From contig NZ_CP036343.1 of NCBI RefSeq assembly GCF_007746795.1, forward strand, positions 1,616,531 to 1,680,530: a stretch of DNA of 64,000 nt. The letters run 5' to 3'. Source of the DNA: Gimesia algae. Its GTDB lineage: Bacteria > Planctomycetota > Planctomycetia > Planctomycetales > Planctomycetaceae. The translations under genes were made by a program, and so were the position numbers. The notes under the pieces were generated by a model. The model made no database searches. It was given only the letters and a program-made list of their open reading frames with translations, and was not told where the DNA came from. This document shows, one piece after another, positions 25,635 to 34,226 of the stretch. How positions within the stretch are numbered: position 1 is the stretch's first letter; each line of letters begins with the position of its first letter.

Positions 25635-26651
25635 TCACCCACGCCGTTTCCACCGCTGCCGCGCCGCGTCCAGCAGCACGGCGACAATAATCACCGCGCC
25701 GGTAATCACCCGTTTGCTTGGATCGGTCGCGCCGATCTGTGCCAGGCCCGTCTGCAGCACTGCGATGATCATCACACCAAAGAACGTATTGATCACCGAA
25801 CCACGGCCCCCCATCAGGCTCGTCCCGCCAATCACACAAGCCGCGATGGCCGAGAGTTCCAGTCCCACCGCCGCATTCGGATCGGCACTGGAGAGTCGCG
25901 AGGTCTGCATCACCCCCGCCAGGCCGCAAAGCAGACCGCTGATCGTAAACACCGCGATCGAGCAGGGGGCCGTCCGAATGCCCGACATCCTTACCGCTTC
26001 TGCATTCGTGCCGATCGCCACACAATAGCGTCCGAAGACCGTCCGTGTCAGCAGGTACTGTCCCGCCGCCACTATCACCAGCGCCAGCAGAAACGCGGGG
26101 GAAAACACAAAGCCTTTCAAAGGCACGCCGATCCATTCAATCGACGAGCCTATATACTTCGTCTGCGAATCCGTAATCAGATACGCGCTGCCTCGCGCCA
26201 TCTCCAGCATACCCAGCGTCACAATGAACGACGGTATGCCCGCCTTCACACTGATCACCCCATTCAGCATGCCACACAGAGCCCCCACGCCCAGGCAGAC
26301 AGGAACCGCCGACCAGAGCGGCCAACCCCAGTCGACCATACACACACCCAGCATGGCTGATGACAGCGCAAGCAGCGAACCAACCGACAGATCAATTCCG
26401 CCGATAATCAATACCAGCGTCATGCCCACCGAAATCACCAGCAGATCCGGGATATTATTCGCCACCGTCACCAGTGTCTGCTTTGACAGAAAGTTCTGGC
26501 TCATCAGGCTGAAGATCAGCACCAGCAGCGCCAGCACGCCCAGCAGACCCGCATATTGAAACACGGAATACGTCACACCACTCACCAGCGAACGTGAAGG
26601 TGAAGAATCATTATCGGATACAGGGGCAGGGGAGTCGCTCATTGATTTCAT
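25635..26651 (-). CDS. rbsC: Ribose/nucleoside-type ABC transporter permease
   Basis: 338 residues, about ten transmembrane helices. It belongs to the BPD_transp_2 permease family, as shown by LVISVGMTLVLIIGGIDLSVGSLLALSSAMLGV and by GLELSAIAACVIGGTSLMGGRGSVINTFFGVMIIAVLQTGL. It forms the membrane channel of a sugar importer together with the ATPase encoded just upstream. The start ATG overlaps the TGA of that gene (ATGA), so translation is coupled. The last codons are duplicated at 25443-25530. Substrate probably ribose or a nucleoside, judged by the operon. Confidence 0.9.
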   Translation of the reverse strand: MKSMSDSPAPVSDNDSSPSRSLVSGVTYSVFQYAGLLGVLALLVLIFSLMSQNFLSKQTLVTVANNIPDLLVISVGMTLVLIIGGIDLSVGSLLALSSAMLGVCMVDWGWPLWSAVPVCLGVGALCGMLNGVISVKAGIPSFIVTLGMLEMARGSAYLITDSQTKYIGSSIEWIGVPLKGFVFSPAFLLALVIVAAGQYLLTRTVFGRYCVAIGTNAEAVRMSGIRTAPCSIAVFTISGLLCGLAGVMQTSRLSSADPNAAVGLELSAIAACVIGGTSLMGGRGSVINTFFGVMIIAVLQTGLAQIGATDPSKRVITGAVIIVAVLLDAARQRWKRRG

Positions 26652-28195
26652 CCTGAAACAGTCTCTTTCACTTGTGATGAGTATCCGGAAAAGCAGTCCT
26701 GCATGATCGCTTCATACGACCAGTCCTCGCGCGTGTATTCTGATACCAGACGCCCTGCGGACATCACGCCGATCCGGTCGCAGGTCTCGAACAGTTCTTC
26801 CAGATCACTGCTGACAATCACCAGCGCCTTACCATTTACTGCCAGTTGATCAAACAGTTGATGAATATTCCGCCGTGCCGCCACATCAATGCCGCGTGTC
26901 GGCTCATCGAACAGAAACACATCCGCATCCTGCAGCAGCCACTTGGCGACCGCCACCTTCTGCTGATTACCACCACTCAAGGTACCTACACTCTGTTCAA
27001 TGTCTCGCGCATGAATCTGCAGTCGTCGGCGTTCGGCTTCCACCAGCGCGACTTCACGCCTGCGGTCAATTACCCCCGCAGTCCCCGTCAGCAGATCCAG
27101 GCTCGCCAGCGTCGTGTTCACACGAATTGACTGTGACAGCAGCAGGCCGTTCTGCTTGCGGTCTTCCGTCACCATCGCCAGTCCCGCTTGCACTGCTTCC
27201 TGCGGATGAGCGAACCGTCGCGACTTCGTTTCTTCCCGTAAAAAAAGTGCGCCGTGTTCCCCGCGGTCGGCTCCGAAGATCAGCCGCAGTAGTTCCGTTC
27301 GTCCCGCTCCCACCAGACCTGCGATCCCATACCGCTCGCCCGCCTGCACGGAAAAACTCACAGCCTGAACCGGTCCGCCTGTCACACCTTCCACACGTAA
27401 CATCGTTGTTTCAGTGGAATGATTCGTATGTTCCTGCAGCGCATGTTGCACCGCCTGCGTTTCGCCCGTCATCAGGTCCACGACCCGCTCGATCGGTTGA
27501 AACTCACTGACCGCATGCGTGCCCACATATTTCCCATCCCGCAGCACGGTCAACCGGTCGGCAATCCGGGCAATCTCATCCAGGCGATGGCTGATATAAA
27601 TAATGCCCACGCCACGCGTACGCAATACATCCAGTCGCGCAAACAGTCGTTCCGTTTCCCCCGCACTGAGCGCCGCCGTCGGTTCGTCCAGAATCAGCAG
27701 CTCACACTTCCGATCCAGCGCCGCGGCAATCTCCAACATCTGCTGCTGTCCCACTCCCAGGCTCCCGGCACTCTGATCTGTCTTGATCTCCGTCAGGCCA
27801 AACCGATCCAACGCAATTCTCGCCTGCTGATGCAGCCGCTTGCGATCAATGACGCCCCACCGCTGCGGATAACGTCCCAGCAGCAGATTCTCCGCCACCG
27901 AAAGCGTCGGAATCAGATTCAGTTCCTGCTGCACAATCTGTACGCCTTGAGACTCAGCGAACCGTTTATCGACGGGAGAGTAGGGGACAGCGTTCAACAG
28001 CATGCTGCCTGCTGTCGCTGGCGTCAGTCCCGCGATGATTTTACACAGCGTACTTTTCCCGGCTCCGTTGGCACCCAGCAGCGCATGGATCTCGCCCGGG
28101 CGCAGTTCCAGCTGCGCTTCATCCAGCACCCGCACGACATAGTCCTTACAGACGCCGCGCGCTTCAAATAACAGCGACCGTGTGTCGCCCGTCAT
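26648..28195 (-). CDS. rbsA: Sugar ABC transporter ATP-binding protein (tandem ATPase)
   Basis: 515 residues with two nucleotide-binding domains. The first has Walker A GANGAGKST (about 42-50), the signature SLGVGQQQMLEIA and Walker B LLILDEPTAAL. The second has the degenerate P-loop GLVGAGRTELL, a clear LSGGNQQKVAVAKWLL signature and VFLFDEPTRGID. This is the RbsA/MglA arrangement. It energises import through RbsC. Its ATG overlaps the stop codon of rbsB, and its stop overlaps the rbsC start. Confidence 0.92.
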   Translation of the reverse strand: MTGDTRSLLFEARGVCKDYVVRVLDEAQLELRPGEIHALLGANGAGKSTLCKIIAGLTPATAGSMLLNAVPYSPVDKRFAESQGVQIVQQELNLIPTLSVAENLLLGRYPQRWGVIDRKRLHQQARIALDRFGLTEIKTDQSAGSLGVGQQQMLEIAAALDRKCELLILDEPTAALSAGETERLFARLDVLRTRGVGIIYISHRLDEIARIADRLTVLRDGKYVGTHAVSEFQPIERVVDLMTGETQAVQHALQEHTNHSTETTMLRVEGVTGGPVQAVSFSVQAGERYGIAGLVGAGRTELLRLIFGADRGEHGALFLREETKSRRFAHPQEAVQAGLAMVTEDRKQNGLLLSQSIRVNTTLASLDLLTGTAGVIDRRREVALVEAERRRLQIHARDIEQSVGTLSGGNQQKVAVAKWLLQDADVFLFDEPTRGIDVAARRNIHQLFDQLAVNGKALVIVSSDLEELFETCDRIGVMSAGRLVSEYTREDWSYEAIMQDCFSGYSSQVKETVSG

Positions 28196-29169
28196 TTGAG
28201 AACCTCAGCAGTCACCAGATCGACGGGCGTTTCGCGGTCTTCGACCTTAGCGTTGGGATTGGCAATCAGACGCAACGCATGCTCGATACCGAACACCGCC
28301 AGTTCGCCACCATGCTGATCCGCGGTCGCCAGTATCTGTCCCTCTTTAATCGCCTGCTGTACTGCCGGAATATTATCGAACCCCACAATCAACACCTCTC
28401 CCGCTTTGCCGCTGTTCCTGACCGCCGCCAGTGCGCCCAGCGCCATACTGTCATTCGCCGCCAGAATCGCCTTCGCATTCGGATGTTCGCTGAGCATCGA
28501 TGATGCCAGCGTGTTTGCCATACTCATTTCCCACTGAGCCGACTGACTGTCGGCAATCTTGATGTCGGCAGCCTTCATCGCTGCTTCAAAACCGAGCCGC
28601 CGCTGTGTGCCGTTGAATGAAGTGCGAATCCCTTCGAGCACAATCACTTCATCACCGGTTTTCAGTTGGGAAGCCAGATAATCGCCGACTTTTTTTGCCC
28701 CCGCCTGGTTATCGGGCCCCACAAAGGGAATCGATATTTTTTCCGCCTGCAATATTTCTGCATCCAGTTTGTTATCAATATTGATGACCACCACACCCGC
28801 TTCCCGTGCCCGCCGCAGCGCAGGCACCAGCGCTTTCGAATCTGCGGGTGCAATCACGATCGCATCCACGCCACTGGAAACCATCTCCTCAACCAGCGCC
28901 ACCTGTCGACTCAAATCGCGTTCATCCTTGATCCCGTTGACAACCAAATCGTATTCATCGCTGCGAGCCTGCTGATGCGTTTCAGCTCCCTTCGCCATCG
29001 ACGAGAAAAAATCGTTCGCCAACGATTTCATGATGAGCGCAATCTTCGGCTTCTTGTTTTCTGCGTTCTGTTCGGCTGACTGCTCTGATGATCCTGGTTG
29101 AGACGTGCAGCCTGCGAACAACCCGCATAGCAACAGACCGGGAATCAAATATTTTCGTAGTTCATTCAT
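28192..29169 (-). CDS. rbsB: Periplasmic sugar-binding lipoprotein
   Basis: 325 residues. The signal peptide ends in a lipobox with Cys21 (LFAGC), so the protein is anchored in a membrane as a lipoprotein. The mature part is a type I periplasmic binding protein (PKIALIMKSLANDFFSSMAKGAE ... DAIVIAPADSKALVPALRRAREAGVVVINIDNKLD). It delivers the sugar to RbsA/RbsC. The family binds ribose, galactose, xylose or autoinducer-2. The adjacent ribokinase and nucleoside hydrolase favour ribose or ribonucleosides. Start and stop overlap both neighbours. Confidence 0.9.
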   Translation of the reverse strand: MNELRKYLIPGLLLCGLFAGCTSQPGSSEQSAEQNAENKKPKIALIMKSLANDFFSSMAKGAETHQQARSDEYDLVVNGIKDERDLSRQVALVEEMVSSGVDAIVIAPADSKALVPALRRAREAGVVVINIDNKLDAEILQAEKISIPFVGPDNQAGAKKVGDYLASQLKTGDEVIVLEGIRTSFNGTQRRLGFEAAMKAADIKIADSQSAQWEMSMANTLASSMLSEHPNAKAILAANDSMALGALAAVRNSGKAGEVLIVGFDNIPAVQQAIKEGQILATADQHGGELAVFGIEHALRLIANPNAKVEDRETPVDLVTAEVLK

Positions 29170-30115
29170 GGAAGCGCTCCTGTACTTGTTTTGTAATCAA
29201 TGTTTCAATCAGTTCGCGGTTTGGCATCGCTGTCTGGGCTCCTGCTCCCGACGCGGCAATCGCACCTGCTGCCGAAGCGAAGAGAGCAGCCTCCCGCAGT
29301 GTCGCCCGTTCGGCCAGTTTCACAGCCAGTCCCGCAGCAAAGGCATCACCGGCTGCCGTCGAATCGATGACCTGAATTGCAAACGGCGGAATGATCTCGA
29401 CCGCCTCTCCGTCAAACAGGACCGATCCCTGAGCCGCCATCGTCACAAGAATCTGCCGCGGCCCCTGTTCAGCCAGCGCGGGGATAGACGCGACAACATC
29501 TTCGAGTGAAGTCAAAGGCTTTTCCAAAAGTGCAGCCGCCTCACTCTGATTGGGGCAGATCAGATCCACATGAAGCAGTTCCGGGGGGAAACTTGCCGGA
29601 GCAGGGGCCGGGTCCAGAATGACCGGCACTCCCGCTTCCCGCGCGATCTTTGCCGCTGCAATGACCGTTTCTACTGGGACTTCCAACTGCATCAGTAAAA
29701 CATCGCTGGCGCAGATCACCTGCCGGGCCTGTTCCAGTTCCGCCGGTCCAACCAGACCATTCGCTCCGGGGACGACCAGAATTGCGTTCTCGCCACTCGT
29801 TTCCACCATCACGACAGCGACGCCGCTGGTGGTGTTCGTTTTGCGTGTGACGTGCCTGGTATCGATGCCTTCCACTTCGAGATTCTGTACCAGTTCCTCG
29901 GCGAAACTGTCATCCCCCACGCAGCCGATCATCGTTACTTCCGCGCCCATCCGGGCTGCCGCCACTGCCTGATTGGCGCCTTTGCCTCCCGGGTTCTCAA
30001 CTTTCGTCTCTGCGATCACCGTCTCACCCGGCAGAGGCAGCTTCTCCGAGCGGATCATCAGATCCATGTTAATCGAGCCCAGGACGGCGATTTTAGCGCG
30101 TCGTTTCTCCTCCAT
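29162..30115 (-). CDS. rbsK: Ribokinase
   Basis: 317 residues, PfkB family. The N-terminal substrate site VLGSINMDLMIRSEKLPLPGET and the GGKGANQAVAAARMG block are typical of ribokinase. The catalytic/anion-hole motif reads DSTAAGDAFAAGLAV, with Ala in place of the first Gly of the usual GAGD, a small and tolerated change. It phosphorylates ribose to ribose-5-phosphate. The stop overlaps the start of rbsB by 8 bp, and the nucleoside hydrolase gene ends 14 bp upstream. Confidence 0.92.
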   Translation of the reverse strand: MEEKRRAKIAVLGSINMDLMIRSEKLPLPGETVIAETKVENPGGKGANQAVAAARMGAEVTMIGCVGDDSFAEELVQNLEVEGIDTRHVTRKTNTTSGVAVVMVETSGENAILVVPGANGLVGPAELEQARQVICASDVLLMQLEVPVETVIAAAKIAREAGVPVILDPAPAPASFPPELLHVDLICPNQSEAAALLEKPLTSLEDVVASIPALAEQGPRQILVTMAAQGSVLFDGEAVEIIPPFAIQVIDSTAAGDAFAAGLAVKLAERATLREAALFASAAGAIAASGAGAQTAMPNRELIETLITKQVQERFHE

Positions 30116-30129
30116 CAGAGTCTCCCGTT

Positions 30130-31185
30130 CTACTTTTGAGGAGGCTGACTGGAAAGCTGGACCAGCGCTTCGACCACACGCACGCGCTGCGCATCAGTCA
30201 GTTTCAGATAACGCTGCTGACCGTCTCCCGGTTTGAACGTGGTCAGTCCGTCCGGTTGAACGGTGACTGTTCCGCTTTCCGACAGATCGAAATATCCCCG
30301 ATGCGGAAAGACCGCATACAGGACGCTGGTTAAATCCCAGGTCGGACGATCGTGGGGCGGAGGATTGTACAGAATGTAGGCTTCCGCCAGCGGATGATGT
30401 GGCGTGTAGTTATAATCTTCTTCGATGCTCTCATGCGGATAAGCCACATTGAGACCAATTTCAAAGCCACTCCAGACAATCGGCGTCGGCCATTCACGCG
30501 CCAACTGTTGCGCTGCCGGGATATCTTTCACAATATTATATTCACGATGATCAACCATTTTTCCTTTGCGTGGAATTTTTTCAAACGCACCCGCCATGAT
30601 CGACAGTAGTTTCACTTTCTGCTTGACCAGTTCTTCACCGGTCAGAGAACTGATGTTATCCCCCGACGATTTCAGCAGGTTCGCCAGATTGGTCGAAAAG
30701 CCCACTTGCGCAATGACCACCGAATGATCTTCCGCACCCGCCAGCGCGGTTCGCAGCACCGTGACGGCATCGGGAATCTGTTTTGGATCTTTGAGATCAT
30801 GCGGAAAGCGAAGCTTGCCATCGTCCTTCTTTTCCGCCAGTACATTGAACTTGCCCGGCTGAGGAGTGACGCCACTCTTGCAGATCCCAATCGGAATATC
30901 ACCTTTACCATAAAACGTATTCACCGCGTCCGTGAACGAAGCCGCCAATGGATTGTCTTTAGTAATCGTCACCGCCAGCAACCTGCAATCACCGCGAGCT
31001 TCCAAAGCGTGAATCATTCCCAAAGCGAGCACGTCGTCGACATCGTTTCCAATATCCGTATCGAAGATGATCGGCACTGGTCTGTGGGGTTCTTCCGCCT
31101 GCAGATGCGACTCTGTGAACCATGCGCTCGCCGCACAGCAAATAAAAACGGGAAACATGAGCGTCTGAGTTGTTCGTTTCATCAA
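30130..31185 (-). CDS. Secreted nucleoside hydrolase
   Basis: 351 residues with an N-terminal signal peptide (to about residue 30, FTESHLQAEE). The calcium-binding motif DTDIGNDVDD that defines inosine/uridine-preferring nucleoside hydrolases lies at about 42-51. A later strand, VVIAQVGFSTNLANLL, replaces the usual GPLTNxA, and there is a C-terminal His/Asp region. It splits ribonucleosides into base and ribose outside the cytoplasm. The rbs proteins could then take up and phosphorylate the ribose. It lies between the regulator and rbsK. Confidence 0.88.
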   Translation of the reverse strand: MMKRTTQTLMFPVFICCAASAWFTESHLQAEEPHRPVPIIFDTDIGNDVDDVLALGMIHALEARGDCRLLAVTITKDNPLAASFTDAVNTFYGKGDIPIGICKSGVTPQPGKFNVLAEKKDDGKLRFPHDLKDPKQIPDAVTVLRTALAGAEDHSVVIAQVGFSTNLANLLKSSGDNISSLTGEELVKQKVKLLSIMAGAFEKIPRKGKMVDHREYNIVKDIPAAQQLAREWPTPIVWSGFEIGLNVAYPHESIEEDYNYTPHHPLAEAYILYNPPPHDRPTWDLTSVLYAVFPHRGYFDLSESGTVTVQPDGLTTFKPGDGQQRYLKLTDAQRVRVVEALVQLSSQPPQK

Positions 31186-31221
31186 ATTGAATCCTTTTCC
31201 CTGACTGAAAATGGTCCCACT

Positions 31222-32256
31222 TCATCCGATCTTTGTAATCGAAGATCTCTTGATGAGCTGGACAGGAATACGATACTGATTCTGTTTTGGCGACTGGCTA
31301 CTGCGAATCTGTTCCAGCAGTAACCGGGCAGCCACCTGACCCAACTGCTTGACATCCTGCCTGACCGACGTCAACGGTGCAGCCAGGTAAGCGGCGAAAG
31401 GAAAATCATCAAAGGCGATCAACGACAGATCCTCGGGAATCGAGCGTCCGCGTTCTGCAGCCGCTCTTAATGCACCTAACGCATTCTGGTTACTGAAAGC
31501 GAACAGCGCCGTAATTTCCGGTCGCGTCGACAGCAGATGCAAGGCGGCCTGATAACCTGATGCTTCGTCAAAGTGATGACCGACAATCAGCGAAGGATCG
31601 AAGTCCAATCCATAAGACTCCAGCGACTCCTTTAAACCAGTCAACCGTTCCCGGTTGGGCAGTGTCTCGGGCATCCCCTGTAATACGCCAATCGTCCGAT
31701 GACCGGCTTCGAGGAGTTCATTCATCGCCATGCTGGCACCAGACCGATGATCTGACGTCACTGTCACCAGATCCTTATTGGCAAATCCCCGGTCGATCAG
31801 CACCAGTGGCAGCTTCTGTCTGGCAAGCTGGCAGAGATGGGCTTCTTCCATTCCCACCGGACAGACCACCAGACCTTCAATCTGCCGGGCCTGCAACTGT
31901 TCGACCAGCCGCACTTCGACGGCGATGTTTTCCTGACTGTCGGTCAGCAGGACCGAATACCCGTCCGCTTCGGCTGCCAGCGTAATCTCCCGGGCAATCG
32001 CCGCAAAAAACGGGTTCGCGACATTGGGCAGCACGACGCCCAGCAACTTCGTCTGCTGTGACCTTAACGAACGGGCCAATAGGGAAGGGGAGAACTGCAG
32101 CTTTTTCGCGGCATCAAGTACTGTCTGCTCCGTCGCACTGCTGATGCGACAGGCTTCCGCTTTCCCCGACAGCGCGCGAGACGCCGTCGACACACTCACC
32201 CCGGCAGCCTCGGCGACTTCTTTCAACGTGACTGATTTGTTTGCGGACTTACCCAT
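31222..32256 (-). CDS. LacI-family regulator of the nucleoside/ribose operon
   Basis: 344 residues from ATG 32256 (AGGGG 4-5 nt upstream; the frame opens at 32271). The helix-turn-helix VTLKEVAEAAGVSVSTASRALSG is followed by the hinge SPSLLARSLRSQQTKLLGVVLPN and a sugar-binding core. It is the first gene of the minus-strand operon, 36 bp before the nucleoside hydrolase. An 18-bp perfect palindrome immediately upstream suggests it controls its own operon. Effector unknown; ribose or a nucleoside is the natural guess. Confidence 0.9.
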   Translation of the reverse strand: MGKSANKSVTLKEVAEAAGVSVSTASRALSGKAEACRISSATEQTVLDAAKKLQFSPSLLARSLRSQQTKLLGVVLPNVANPFFAAIAREITLAAEADGYSVLLTDSQENIAVEVRLVEQLQARQIEGLVVCPVGMEEAHLCQLARQKLPLVLIDRGFANKDLVTVTSDHRSGASMAMNELLEAGHRTIGVLQGMPETLPNRERLTGLKESLESYGLDFDPSLIVGHHFDEASGYQAALHLLSTRPEITALFAFSNQNALGALRAAAERGRSIPEDLSLIAFDDFPFAAYLAAPLTSVRQDVKQLGQVAARLLLEQIRSSQSPKQNQYRIPVQLIKRSSITKIG

Positions 32257-32266
32257 AAAACCCCTT

Positions 32267-32311
32267 TGCACAATCGATTGTGCATATTAACAGATCACAA
32301 GTGAAGATCAA
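32267..32311 (-). promoter_or_regulatory. Promoter and LacI-type operator of the nucleoside/ribose operon
   Basis: On the minus strand, a -35 like TTGATC (32311-32306) and a -10 like TAATAT (32289-32284) are 16 bp apart. The perfect palindrome TGCACAATCGATTGTGCA (32284-32267), with the central CG usual for LacI-family operators, overlaps the end of the -10 and covers the expected start site. A bound repressor would block initiation. The palindrome is certain; promoter and repression are inferred. Confidence 0.75.
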
Positions 32312-32353
32312 GTCTGAACACATAAGTGAGCCGGATGCCCTGCTGACAATCCA

Positions 32354-32389
32354 CAAAAAAAGCGGGACCAAATCAGATTCAGTCCCGCT
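32354..32389 (-). terminator. Rho-independent terminator after PQQ-propeller gene
   Basis: On the minus strand AGCGGGAC, a 13-nt loop, GTCCCGCT and then a run of seven T (8-bp stem, arms 32389-32382 and 32368-32361). It lies 40 bp after the stop codon at 32429 and separates that gene from the LacI promoter. Confidence 0.85.
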
Positions 32390-32428
32390 CGATAAAATGA
32401 AAAATTCACGCCAGATGGTAAACCAACT

Positions 32429-33928
32429 CTATTTCTCACCCACACAAATCAGCTTGCCGCGGGTGCGAACGAAGATCCGGCCGTCGGCAATCGCGGGAGT
32501 GCCCAGAATGGAATCACCCATATCGTTCTTGGCGATAATTTTCTGCTCGGGGCCATCTTCCAGCACGACGATTTTGCCGTTCTCGCCGGCGACATAGATT
32601 TTTCCATCACCATAAATGGGGGAGGCGAAGTATTCGCATTCGTTCTGAATCCGCTTGGGGCCCCAGACTTTTTTCCCTTGCTCCACTTCAAAGCAGGTCG
32701 AGATTCCGCCCCCTTTGACGAGTAACATCCGATCTTCTGTCACCAGGGGGGAAACAATATGGTCGGTATGTTTGGTAGGATGCTTCCAGAGCAGATGCGA
32801 CTTGGTCACATCGCCGCGGCCGCCCCCTTTGACGGCGATAATAAATTCCTGGGCGGGCTCTTCACCAAACTTGGCACCCGCTTCATTGCCGGGAGGTAGG
32901 AAAGCGATATCCAGTTCTTTGCCTTCGAGAGCACCATCTTTATTCAAGTCGCCGCGATCAAATGTCTTTTTGTAGAAGGCTTCCGGCACTTTGGTCTTGC
33001 CGACAAACGCCTGGATTTCGTCTTTCGTGACTTTCCCATCGCTGTTACCGGTCTCCCAGCGGTCAATCGAAGCCAGCCACTGATTGGCAATCCCGCCACT
33101 CTGCAGGGAAATATAAATCACCCCATTATGACTCACCGGTGTGGTCTTGATATTTCTCAGCAGGGTTTGAGCAGTCCACAGTCGCTTGCCAGTCTGGGGA
33201 TCATAGCCGATCAGCTTCCCGGTTCCCGCCACGACAATCTCATCCCCTTTGTCGGTTTCGCAGATCACCGGATGAGAATAGTTCACTGCCTGGTCGCTAC
33301 GATCATCCTTCCAGACGATCTTTCCTGTCTCTTTATTGAAAGCATAAAAGGCAGGCGCCAGGTCATCATCCTGACAGAATAAAACCAGGTCTTTATACAG
33401 CGTGGGAGACATCCCCGCGCCCCACTTGAATACAAAGTACGGGACAGGCAGTTCCTGTTTCCAGACATCCGCTCCCGTCTCGGCATCGACGGCCAGCATC
33501 CCCAGTGTGCTGAAGTAGAAGTAAACCCGCTCCGCATCGGCGGCAGGAGTCGTCGCAGCGAAGCTGTTGGTTTTATGAATCTCCAGCAGGTCGCCGGTGC
33601 TCCAGACACGTTCCCAGAGCTTCTTTCCGGTCTCTGCGTCAAAGGCATACAGTCCGATTTTATCCTTGCCGACCATGCCCGAAGTGAAGACGCGTCCCGC
33701 AGCCACCACCGGACAGCCAATCCCATCGCCCAGGTTTTGCGACCAGATCACATTTTTCTGATCGTCAAACTCCGCAGGCAATGGCTTTTTGCCAGCCGAA
33801 ACCCCCGAGCAGTTGGGCCCCCGGAACTGAGGCCAGTCTTCTGCCTGCACAAGATCGGTCCCATTCAGGAAACTGAATACACCAGTCACAACAGCAAGTA
33901 AAACAGTCTGTTTTCGTATCCCAAGCAT
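32429..33928 (-). CDS. Secreted PQQ-like beta-propeller protein with EF-hands
   Basis: 499 residues with a signal peptide (to about 29, TDLVQAE). The mature part starts DWPQFRGPNCSGVS, a hallmark of planctomycete PQQ-like proteins. Propeller blades with A/G-x-x-A/N-x-x-TGKxLW follow (AFDAETGKKLWE, AFNKETGKIVWK, GYDPQTGKRLWTA). Inserted between blades near 300-340 are two EF-hand-like calcium loops, NSDGKVTKDEI and DLNKDGALEGKEL. It probably acts outside the cytoplasm. No enzymatic residues can be assigned, and the cofactor may be absent. Monocistronic. Confidence 0.85.
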   Translation of the reverse strand: MLGIRKQTVLLAVVTGVFSFLNGTDLVQAEDWPQFRGPNCSGVSAGKKPLPAEFDDQKNVIWSQNLGDGIGCPVVAAGRVFTSGMVGKDKIGLYAFDAETGKKLWERVWSTGDLLEIHKTNSFAATTPAADAERVYFYFSTLGMLAVDAETGADVWKQELPVPYFVFKWGAGMSPTLYKDLVLFCQDDDLAPAFYAFNKETGKIVWKDDRSDQAVNYSHPVICETDKGDEIVVAGTGKLIGYDPQTGKRLWTAQTLLRNIKTTPVSHNGVIYISLQSGGIANQWLASIDRWETGNSDGKVTKDEIQAFVGKTKVPEAFYKKTFDRGDLNKDGALEGKELDIAFLPPGNEAGAKFGEEPAQEFIIAVKGGGRGDVTKSHLLWKHPTKHTDHIVSPLVTEDRMLLVKGGGISTCFEVEQGKKVWGPKRIQNECEYFASPIYGDGKIYVAGENGKIVVLEDGPEQKIIAKNDMGDSILGTPAIADGRIFVRTRGKLICVGEK

Positions 33929-34226
33929 CAGTCAAGTCTCCTGAAATTCATAGAAGCCAATCGAATCCGCGCTGAAGTAATCCCTGGTTTGAGAACAGGG
34001 TCAGATTCCACTCTACTTAATCTTTTTTGTAATACCACCTTATCTGACGGATTTTTAACAACCTTTAAAAACATATAAAAAAACCTGCATATCATAGAGA
34101 CAGGCTGTCGATCAATTGTTAAAATCGCACACTTGAACACCCCGACATCCCCGTCCGATGTGACTGCCTATAATCCAACGGCTATGGTGACACCTGCCAG
34201 ACCGAAACGAGTGAAAGGAAATTTCC
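33929..34226. other. Divergent intergenic region
   Basis: 298 bp between the PQQ-like gene (minus) and the DUF1501 gene (plus). It is AT-rich in the middle (34030-34130) and presumably holds both promoters. GAAAGG lies 10 nt before the ATG of DUF1501. I found no other structure in it. Confidence 0.5.

Noticed and set aside
25272..26360. 362-codon plus-strand frame opposite rbsC
   Set aside because: The product is basic and rich in His, Arg and Pro, typical of an antisense shadow, and it crosses the repeats.
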